A stretch of DNA of 64,000 nt, taken from Anodontia alba (lineage: Eukaryota > Mollusca > Bivalvia > Lucinida > Lucinidae). The stretch covers positions 90,262,093 to 90,326,092 of the forward strand of contig OZ024821.1 of the NCBI GenBank assembly GCA_964016985.1. Direction: 5' to 3'. Below, piece after piece: positions 37,701 to 49,700 of this stretch; within the stretch, counting starts at the first letter, position 1; every line of letters starts with the position of its first letter. The position numbers and the translations under genes are program-made. Below the pieces are notes generated by a model. That model searched no databases. It had not been told where the DNA came from and saw nothing but the letters and a program-made list of their open reading frames with translations.

Positions 37701-40700
37701 CAGGCCAAGATTTCCACTGTTTATCTACACACTATAAGAATACAGTTTAACCCATTTTAGTTGGGAAACCCCCAAAAGGGTATTTGGCAAACAGTGCAGA
37801 CCCAGATCAGACACTGCAGAATGTGGCATCTGATCAGGGTCTACACTGATTGCATTCAGTACAGGAATTTCTATAAAACATATTTATAATAAAAACTAAC
37901 CAGACACCTTCCTATTGGAAATATACCGGCCCAAAAAGTTGTGTTATAAGAGTCCACTCGACATAAATGGGATAATATACCTGTACATATCAAATAAGAA
38001 AAACCCAGATCAGACATTAGGCCCACAGCTTCAGTATTCATATGCATAGATATGCTATATTTTCTTTTCATTTTAGTTTGTTAGTTATGTATGACATACA
38101 TGGCAAGAGTTCCCAATGTATTATGAAGGAGGAGGAGTTTGCTTCTTATTCTGTGTTGTCAGTCTCTCCCAGCAGACTGATTGCTGCCATAGGAAACATT
38201 CATGGAACACTAAGACTGCTCTACTGGAATAGTAAGTCTGTTACCAGGACCATTTGAAGCGAAAAAAATAGTACACCACAACCTTTGTTATATCATAACA
38301 CTATTGTTGGGGTCCATAGCGTAAAACCGTGTTAGTTAAACAACCATGTTATATCCAAAAATGTATAGATTATATTGAAAAATGACCATTAAGGTCATTT
38401 TTCAATATAATGTATACATTTTTGGGATCCATCTTTGAACCATGTTATATCCAAACCGTGTTATAACGAACCGTGTTACATAGAGGTTGTAGTGTATAAA
38501 AGTATATCCCAGCTGGCTCTTACATTTGTAAATGTCAGTAGTGTCTTGCAAAAACAAAAGGGGCCTTAACACATGAGCAAAACAGGCAGGCCCAGATAGG
38601 TGTGGACATACCATATTTAACCTGAATATTTAGACACTTATGGAGGACCAAACAATAGTTGTTGAGAAGAGTAAATTTTGGCTCTTTGCCTTTAACTCTT
38701 AAGGTGCTAATCACAGCTGCAGCAGACCACATTTTTTTTTTTTTTTCAGAGAAAATGATACTTGACATTTTATGTGAATCATCTGCTATTCATATCAGAT
38801 GTCAAGTCTTATTTTCTCTGAAAGTTAAAAATATATATTTCAAAGTGTCGTCAGCTGTAGTTATAGATAGCAATTTAAGGGTTGATGGATAAACACCTGC
38901 CTTTTAATAGAGGTGGTTGCTTAGTATAGATGGCCATTAACACAGGTTTGATTGTACAAGTAATTGTTTCTTCATAAGGGTAAGAAGCTTATTGTTCTAC
39001 TAAAGATTTACAAGTCATAAGGAGGCGGGCCTCGGTGGCTTAGCTGGATGCGCATTCGACTGGTGATCAGGAAGTTGCGGGTTTGACCCCCGCCTGTTCA
39101 GCAACATTCTGTCATGGAGATTTGATCATGACATATTTTCTACAGTCATCCTCTCCCTTCTGCTGATTCAAGAAGGGCAGTTGTCAGTTTCTGGCGAAAG
39201 AATGTGCACAATACTGGTTAACCGCTTAGAGGACTAAGCCTGTCCAGTAAACGTGTGGTTAGGTAAACTGACTGCGCTCGACATGCCCCCATTGGGTTGA
39301 CTAGGCGGTAAAACCTCAACACAAAAAAACAAGTCATAAGCTCCCTTTTAACTGATGTTGTCTCATTTGAATTATAAAAAATGTTTTTTTATCCTTATTA
39401 CATATGCATCAGTGATATCAGTGATTCATTTTTCAAATAAGACATTTCTGACAGACAAATTAAAATTCAGGGCCCAGTTGTTCAAAGCTAACGATTTCGT
39501 TAGTTAACGATTCGTTAAAATTTACATCGAGTGATACTCAAATATGCTGAAATTTTTTGCTGAAAAAATGTGAGTAGCTTTTGCAACGCAAAAGCTACTC
39601 ACATTTTTTCAGCAAAAAATATCAGAATATTGTGTATTGAATCCGCTAAAACAGTTAACGAAATGACCCTTAACGAGCTCGTTAAGCTAAAGACGCTTTG
39701 AACAACTGGGCCCAGATTTCATACTGTAGTCCTCTGAATCCATATTATTATCCTCTTGAATCTCAGGTGCATGGGGAAAGTAATTAAAAATATATTTGAG
39801 CCACGCCATGTTAAAATATCCTTTTGGTGCATATGCAGACAGTCAGTAAAGGTTCTGATCAGCTACCACATCTACACAGTCTGATAAAGGCCTTTGCTTT
39901 GGCTGATAGAATTATTGAATACTGTAAAGTGATGAAAGTGAAGACCATTATCAGAATGTGTGGCTTTCCTGACTGATCAGGATCTTAACTGTTCACATAT
40001 GCCCTGTAGACACTTTTTCTCATGCCAACTTTTTTATTGTTGTTTTCAGAGAAAATAAGGCTGGCATTTCATGTGAATTGTCTGCCTAGCAGATGATTCA
40101 CAAGAAATGCCAAGTCTTATTTCACCCAAAAATCAGAGAAAATAAGGCTTGGCATTTCATGTGAATCATCTGCCTAGCAGATGATTCACAAGAAATGCCA
40201 AGTCTTATTTGTATGAAAACATACGCACATGTAATTTTTGTTCAAGGTGGAGATAAGAATGATCCTGAAATGTTTGACAGTGTAGTGTATCAGGGCAGAA
40301 TTTGCAGTGTCATCTGGCTGGATAACGACAATATACTAACTTCAGGACCTAATGGTGAAGCAGTAAGTTCTGTAGGAAATCTGATCATGGTCTACACAGT
40401 TTGCATTAACTACAGGAATTTCTATAAAACATAGTAATAATGAAAAATAACCAGATACCCTGCTATTGGACATAGACTGGTCCACTGAGTTGTAGTAGAA
40501 GAGTCCACTCAACGTAAATGGGTTAAGAGGACTAGATACACTTGGGAAATTTCCTACAGAGACAGCTTTTGTGACTTCTGTATACTTTTCTGCACATCAG
40601 TCCACTTCTAAAAAAGGAGTCTAAAAGGAGAGAATTTACTCATAAGGGAGGTTTACTTGCTGTAAAATTTGAAGAAGTCTTCATATGTTTAAAATTGCTG

Positions 40701-43700
40701 GATGGGTGGCAAACAATGTAGACCCTGATCAGATGCTAGGTTCTGCAGGATTTGATCTAGGTCTACACTGTTTGATTCAGCCTGTCTGACTGAATACTTA
40801 GGGTAAATATTACGCATCTCCCTTGAGTTATTTTATTATACTGAATAAACTTTGTTTGCCTTTTTTTGGTAAGCAAAATTGTCCTTATATTAAGGGGATT
40901 TAACCCTACCACTCTCTGGGCTAATTCAGCAGAGGACAAACTGATGATATTTTTTTTTATTTTTTCCAGAAAAAAGGATTTGACATTTCAAGGTGACAAT
41001 TTGCAGGAAATACCAAAACTTATTTTCAGAAGAAAAAAAGAGAAAAATATTTCAAAATGTCTTCTGCTGAAATTTTTAACCAGCATACAGAGCATTAAGA
41101 AGTCAGCCATTATATATCTATATTACAATCATTTAGTGAGTTGGATCCATTTTGTGACATCACTCAGAAAGCAAATGCTGATGATAGGAGATTGTATGTG
41201 ATATATGCAAATCTAAAATGTTTTACTGAAATTCAAATGAATTGATATAGAATTATATAAGGGTGCTAGAGCTTCATATACATTACACACATGTATATAG
41301 CAGGGTTGCTTTTTGGCACATTAGATTTCTGGGAAAAAGTTCAAATTCAGATATCCTGTAATAGTCCTATGTATTAAAGTAACTAAGTATTCCGTTACAG
41401 TGTTGAAATGAATTTCAAAAGTTATGATGCTGAAGTGCAGGTATTTGTGATGCCCCATCAACCTTTTTAGTTTATTTGTACAAAAGTATATGAAATGAGC
41501 TGGGGTCAGCATTTTCCTACAAGATTGCATGTGCACTCAGCAAAGGCAGATCAGCCTGCACATCTGTTAAAAACTCACATTGGCCTGTGCCTCTGTGCAG
41601 TCTGATCAGTGTCTTTGCAGGGCACACTATGAATAGCCAAGGTTTCTTAGCATCAGCAGGCAGACAGAAACGACTGATTGGCCTGCGATGATGTGCAGAC
41701 GGATCTGTGTCTTCACCTGGCACACATGCTCCAGCTCATATGAAATATTACATGGTACTGTTTCAGACTGTATGGAGAATTCTCCTGCACTATGAAAGCA
41801 GATCCCTACAACAGTTAGCCAGATTTGAGTTACCGGCAAGTAAACACAGATGGGCATCTTCTGCAATATTCAGTCAGGATATGTCCCATGTCATCTGTGG
41901 GGACAGGGGTGGAAGTGTAATATTATATAACATGGTAAGCTATTCTGCTTTGTAGTAAATAGAGTTTCTTTTTATTTAAACTTTTAGAGTGCTCTAAATG
42001 TAAGATACAATAAGAGAGGAAGCCACAGAAATATTTCCATCTGTATGTCCATATGTCCGTTACATTTTGGTTTCTGTTTCTTATCTTGCTAAATAATTTA
42101 TCAGAAGGCAGTCATTACCTTGCAGGGCTTATCTAATAAGCAGTGCTTATTGACACTTCTTGTTCTTTCTTATTTCTCAGTGACAAAAGTGTAAATACCT
42201 TTTGGTTGAACATATTAACAACATACAGTCAGACTTTAGTGACTCAAACATCTTTGGGACCATGAAAATTTGTTCGAGACATGGGTAGTTCAAGCCACTG
42301 AGGGTTAACCATATGCTTGGTCAGAAGGCAACTGGGGATATTTAGGAATTTCTTTTCGATCTTCTGTGAAATAATTGTATGTTGAGTGTACTCATTAGAA
42401 TTGCCTCAGTGCACACAACATTCATTTTCATGATGAAATAAGAAAAATTCCCTAGATATCCCCTAGGAAGTATCCAAGATATTTGTTTTCTTAGGCTTTT
42501 GGAAGAATTTCTTAAGGACTCAAAAAACAAGTGAGACCTGTCTTAAGTTACTTAAGGTAAACAGATTGTGTATTTTCTTTCAGTTTATTCTCTACTGGAG
42601 ATGAAATCAGCAAAGACAAATGAGTTTCCCAGAACATGATGACATTTCATGTGAGTTCTATCCTGAGGAAACAAACATATATGCAAATTCTCACCTTAGG
42701 AAACAGATATTGATGTGAATTATCTCCTTAGGAGACAATTTACATGAAATGTTAAACTGTCTTGTAAGGCTACAGTTCACATTTAATGTCAAATTGTCTC
42801 ATAAAAGGACAATTCACATGAAATGTTAAACCCTGTTTTCTGAGTAATATTTTGAATAAAATGTTTAATATTTGCCTACTGATACTTGTACTTGGTATGC
42901 AAATACTATAATTTTTATCTAACAACTTCATATTTAACCATTTTTTCTCTCTGGGCAGATTCAGCAGACAACAAATTGGTGATATTTTTCTTGGAGACAA
43001 TTTATATGAATGCCAAAATCTATTTTCAGGAAAAAAAAATCAGAAAAATATTTCAAAATGTCATCTGCTGAATTTTTACTCAACATATTAAGCATTAAAC
43101 CCCTGTTCTAACAGGAAGGCCAGCTTATACAGATCTTTCCAAAGATTCATAAAGCAGATGTTACTCATGTATGTCTCCATGGTAACCAGGTGTATACTAC
43201 AGGCAGAGATGGTATATACAGGCTGTATGACTGGGAAGAAAACAAGCTCACACTGTTAAACAGCAGTAAGGTATGTACCAAGTCTTGGCTAGAAACAAGT
43301 TAACAAAATTTGCTTGTATACAAAGAGCCAGTTGAACCGTCTATAAGGACAGTCTGATGAAGGTTTGTAGGCTTTGCTGTCTCCTTGTATTTTCTGTATA
43401 CATAAAGCTTATTCATCTACAAATTCAAGAAGTCAAAGAGTTACAGATAAACATTAGTTTTAAGTAGCTATGAATATTTATTAACCTGTTATGACACACT
43501 AGTTTACAGTGATAGATATCATCTTTAATACAATATAAATCAGTTTTATGTGTGCAAACTAATGATTGCTATTTCAGTTTCACACAAATTCAATGTTTGC
43601 AAATTCTTTTTTCTTTAACACTTATCATCTATGGGCAGACTCAGCAAATGATAAACTGATGGTATTTTTTTTTTTTTTTTTTTTTCCTAGAAATTAGGAT

Positions 43701-46700
43701 CTGACACTTCATGCAAATTGTCTCCTTAGGAGACAGTTTGCATGAATTGCTAAATTCTATTTTCTTGGAAAAATAATTAAAAAAGTTCAAAATGTTTTTG
43801 TTTTTTTTACCCAGCATGCAAAGTGTATAGGGAAGCCCCTAGTGAGGAGGAAATATTTCCATGTTAGAGTTTTTTTTTTTTTTTTTTTTTTTTTTGTTTT
43901 TTTTTCTGCATTTGTTTGGCTACGAGTAAAATACACTGCCAGATTAGTTGATATTATTATTGAAAAAAAAAATGGTACAGCACTGCCTTCTGCAGAACTG
44001 TTGTACAATATCAAACATTACCAAAATGTATTATGTATATCTAATAGAGCTTACTTGATTTAGTGTGTATTTCTCTTTGTGCAGGTATTTAAAGGATTTG
44101 GTTGGATTGAAAGACTGACAGTTACTGAAGGTGGAGATTTACTTATTCAAGGCTTTAATGCTGTGAGTAACCTCACTTGTATCACTTCATAACTTCATCA
44201 GTTGGTATGGGAGCTTTTTGTTCATTCTGCAAGTCAGAGATTCTCTGCACTCCATTAAGCATAAAGACATGTCATATAATATGCATGTGGCAAAAGCTCA
44301 GGTCAGAACCAGTACACCCACAAAATAATAGGATATTGTACCAGGTATTGCCAAAATTATAAGATCAGCATGTGCATCCTGCAGCTTCTGCTGCAACACA
44401 AAAAATTTTTGCTGCAGGGTGCACATGCCGATCTTGTATCAAAACTGGGTTTAACATATGCAGTAAGGCCTCTTTCCTCAATGTAACCTATTTTATATAA
44501 ATTGTAGAAAAAATATGCCAGTCCATTTATGTATTTGTGCTAAAAAGTTTCATGCATGACAATATCATATATAAAATCATGATATTATTTATTCCAGATG
44601 AGGCAGTGAATGGCAGTTTTACGCTAAGTTTTAGGTTTTGGTTTATATTGTAGAACAAGTTCATTGTCTGGAGTGTTTACCAGAATCAGAAGTTACTGGA
44701 AGTGGAGAGTGGGGGAGGTCATAGATCCTGGGACTTCTTGCTTGATGGTTGCCATGGAAACAGTGCCCAGTTATTGTACATAAAGGCTAGGGAGGTTCTG
44801 CTAAAGGATATACAGCTTAAATCTAATCAAGTTATCATTAGAGTAAGTTACCATAGAAATAAGATAAGCTTTACAGAAATAATTAATGGCAATTTATAAC
44901 CTGAAGATTTCTGTCATTATTCAAAGTAAGACAACTATAAGACAATTTTTTACAGCAGAAGTTTAGTTTACTAATACTTGAATCTTTTCAAAGATGAGGA
45001 CAATTCATTAAAAGTAGCCCCAGGTGAGAAGGGATAAATATTTTCATGCTAAAATTATTTCCCTTGACGGTATTTACTCCTGTCATTATGCTTGACAGAT
45101 ATAAACCTGTGCATGCAATATTGATTCGGATGAGAGGAATTGGTTTAAGCAAACTTCTCATTTTTCTCAGAATTTATCAACATTATTTGCCTGTCTCAAG
45201 CCTATTCAGTCTTTCAGTCAGAAAATTAAAACAAACAAAAAAAAATGAAGAAAAAAAAAAAAAGGTACACAAGGCACCATATCTGATGTGAAACTCCTTT
45301 TAAAAGCCTAGATATTGTTAATTGGTTTAAAGCATACATGTTCTAAACTGAATTTAAATGTTATTTTTTATGATGAATGTGCTGCTGAGATTTCTTGTTA
45401 AATTTGTTTTAATTAAGCTGCCTAACCAGTTGATTGTCATGCTCATAGCATTTCTTTGGCAGAATATAGTATACATGTACTTGTATAAAAATAGAAATCA
45501 AGAATCAGTTTTACACAAAATTAAAACCAGAGAGGCAGGTTCCTTAGTTAAGTGAATATTTGGCCCTAATACAGCATTGTAATTACCATAGATATACATA
45601 CACTGTATTTTTCTACCACACTTCCCCTAACATCTGAACAAGGCCATTTGACAAGTTGTTTATGTGTTTAAAAACTGCTGGCTGAATTGGCAAATACCAA
45701 TTGAACAGTTTGACCTGAGACTACACTGTAACCTTTGGCATGACTCTTTGAATATTTTGAGTACCTTTTCATATTACCATATTTACCGTATGTATTCAGA
45801 CATATAGGCCTGAGCAAACAGTGTAGCCCTAGATGAGATGCCACAGAATGGGGCATCACATCAGGGTCTACAATGTTTGGCACTAATCCAGCAATTTTTA
45901 GACACAGCATCAGGTGGAAAATTGTACTTGTTCAAATTTTAGAACAAGTATGGTAATGAGTCGAGGTGCCAAATACTTAGGGCAAGTACGTACATCTGCT
46001 CATTTTTCTTTTTAGAGTTGTTTACATGGTCGAGAACTGTGTGATGTGAAGCATATTTCTGTAGGCACAGATAGATCAGGTAATAACGTATTCAATATTG
46101 TGTCCAAATAGCAATATTTTTAAGCTTCCATAAGATATAAGGAGATTCCCCATTTTATCTTATTTTTTCTGTTTAATTATTTAGGTAGTTATTTAGAGAT
46201 TTTTTTGTTCTTTCAAAATTGCCATTGTTTTGTCATGTAATTGTCTAAAATGTAATGTGTACTGGACTGTGAAAACCCAACTGTCATGTATCCATACAGT
46301 CTGCTCAGGGTTTTCATTGCTTGCTGGGTGGCTGAGTGGTTAGTACTGCTGACCAGATCATGGGTTCAAATCCTGCTGGAGGTGGAATTCTGCTCATGAC
46401 TGTATGGCATTTCATTGCACAGAGACTGTCATTATCACATTTCCATCATCTTGATATGACTTATGTTAGGGATGTAAAAAACCAGGGCCCAGTTGTTCAA
46501 AACTAACGATATCATAAGTTAATGTATCGTTAAAACTTTGATCATGAAATATAGCATATACATTAATATTTTTGCTGAAAAAATGTGAGTAGCTTTTGCA
46601 TTTGCAAAAGCTACTCACATTTTTTCAGCAAAAATACCTATAAATTAGATATTGTACTTACTAGAACAGTTAACATTTTGACCACTAATGAGCTCGTTAA

Positions 46701-49700
46701 GCTAACGATGCTTTGAACAGCTGGGCCCTGATCATCAGCATTTCATTACTTACTGTATGACTTCCCTGATGTCCAAATGACAAATGAATTTTGAGTTTAT
46801 CTAGTCAAAGTTAGCATACTGAGATGTAACAAAGTAATCACTGCAATGGCATTGAACACTTGATTTGCTACTTAAGGGAACTCAATACCCAAGCGAAATA
46901 GATATACTCTCTTCCGGGAGCAATTCTTTCTGTTAAAAATAGCCCACAATTGTAGCTTGCTGGGACAATGTCCCTGGAGAGCTTATGTTGTCACCCAGGC
47001 ATTGGCATCGGCATCTGTGTCCACGTCTGTGTCATCGTCCGCGTTAGCAAAATGTTTAAGTTTTCAAAGGTGTGCTTAGTTTTTTAATTTTTTAAGGTAC
47101 TGCTTTCATATTTTGCCTACGCATACCTTAGGTAAGACCTTTCAATAGCATACTCCTCCCCCCCCACCCCCATCCCCGTTAGACCCTTTATGTAGGTCAA
47201 GGTCAGTTCTTACTTTGTCATTTACACCCATGTTTAAGTTTTGTGTTTAAGTTTTGAAAAGTGTACATAACTGCTGAAGTACTCAAGGTAGAGCTTCAAT
47301 ATTTGGCCCACACCAGCGGTAGGGTAAGACCTTTCAATAGCACACACCCCTTCCTCAGTTTGACCTTCTGCCTAGGTCAAGGTCAAGTCATACTTTGTCA
47401 TTTAAACCCATGTTGGAATTCTACGTTTAAGATTTGAAAAGTGTTTGTAACTGCTGAAGTATTCAAGATACTGCTTTAATATTTGGCCCACACCAATGTT
47501 AGGGTAAGACCTTTCAATAGCATACACCCCTTTCTCAGTTTGACCTTCTGCCTAGGTCGAGATCGGGTCATACTTTGTCATTTAAACCCATGTTGGAGTT
47601 CTGTATTTAAGTTTTGAAAAGTGTAACTGCTGAATTGTTCAAGATACTGCTTTAATATTTGGCCCACACCAATCTTAGGGTAAGACCTTTCAATAGCACA
47701 CACCCCTTCCTCCATTTGGCCTTCTGCCTAGGTCATGGTCAGGCCATACTTTGTCATTCAAAACCATGTTTGAGTTCTGCGTTTAAGTTTTGAAAAGTGT
47801 TTGTAGCTGCTGAAGTATTCAAGATACTGCTTTAATATTTGGCCCACACCTACCTTAGGGCAAGACCTTTCAATAGTACACACCCCTTCATCAGTTTGAC
47901 CTTCTGCATAGATCAAGATCAGATCATACTTTGTCATTTACAGCTGTGTTTAAGTTTTGAAAAGTGTACATGACTGCTGAACTATGTAAGATATAGCTTT
48001 CATATTTCGTCCACACCAACCTAAGGGATTCAGCATGTAAGATATAGCTTTCATATTTTGTCCACACCAAACCTAAGGGAAGATGTTCAATGGCAAATAC
48101 CCCATCCCTCAGTTTGACATTCTTCAGACATCAAAGTCAGGTCATACTCTTGTCATTTACTGCTGTTTAAGTTTAAGTTCTGCATTTAATCTTTAATATT
48201 GAAAGATTGTTTTCTTATCCAGTCAGCCCTTTCTGGCAAGCTGCGTTGTCTTCTGACAGCTTTTGTTTAAATGGTTGAAGTACTATTGTGGCAACTTTTT
48301 GTCTTCAAAAGTTATCACCATTTTCAGAATAGTGACAAACTCTTTCAGATGTATCCATTCACCTTCATATACACTAATATAAAAGTCTGGAACTTCTCTG
48401 TCCTAACATGCATAGTACTTGAACCTTGCAGATTGTATTTAGTAGAAACAAGAATCTAAGTGCATGGGTTTGATATGCAGACTGTTTGCTTGTGGGATGT
48501 AGTTTAGGATACCTTTCTTGTTCTAGATTTTGTATAATGAAAGAGACCTTGGGGAAAAATCAGAACCATTCCATACTCAAGAAACCTCTTTATAAGATGG
48601 TTCATTATAAAATGGTTTTGGATATAAGGCAGTTTACCCAAAAGTGTTTTATCCAAACAAAAATGTAAAGATTATATAGAAAAATGACCATTTATGGTCA
48701 TGTTTCCATATATGTACATTTTTGTCTGGATGCAACAATTTATGGTAATTTTTTATACTGTATATACAGTTTTGTTTGGATACAACAATTTATGATCATT
48801 TTCCTATATAATCTATACATTTTTGCTTGGATACAACAATTTTTGGTCATTTTTCTATATAATCTAAATCTATACATTTTTGTTTGGATACAACAATATA
48901 TGGATACTTTTTTCTGTATAATCTAAATCTATACATTTTTGTTTGGATACAACAATAAATGATCATTTTTCTGTATAATCTCTTCATTTTTGTTTGGATG
49001 CAACACTGTTGTTTAGCTAATATTTTTATTGCAGCAATAGTGTTATCAAGAGGCTGTGGTGTATAGACAACTGTTACTAAGACCATCATGTTTTAAGACT
49101 GGATTGGCACTTACTATTCTGTATTCTGTAATGAACAGCTGAAAATGTCCACCCTGACTGTTTTTTCAGCAGGACTTAATAGATAATTCTTTCCACTTTC
49201 TTTTCAGGAAATCCTGTCCATTTGCTAGCGACATGTAGTGAAGATACGTTAGTGTGTTTAGCTTCATTAAGCTGTATCCTTTTTGAACACTTTAGAAAAG
49301 ATGACAGTTGCTTTGGAAGTTTTGTCAGTTTCAGAAAACCAATGAATCATAAAAATTGTGAAGTGAAATTGTGAAAAAGCAACATTGTCATCCAACCATG
49401 TAGGAAAACGATTTACAGAAAAAAATCCTTAGCAGAACAACTTGGTATGTGCATTGATATTGTGGAGATCTGGTTTGGAATTGCTGATTGGCAAATTTCA
49501 TCAATTTTTGACAGTTATCTGCCTGCCACACATTTGTGGTAGGGTTTTATCGTTTCACTTTTTTGATAAACTTTCTCCAATTAATGTCTAGTTTGGTAAA
49601 TGTCCTAAAATTTTGTACACCAAAGTTTCTGACAAAATGGCATATGCAAACAGTGCCGACTCAGATCAGTTAGCTTCTAATGGTGCTGTCTGATCAGGGT

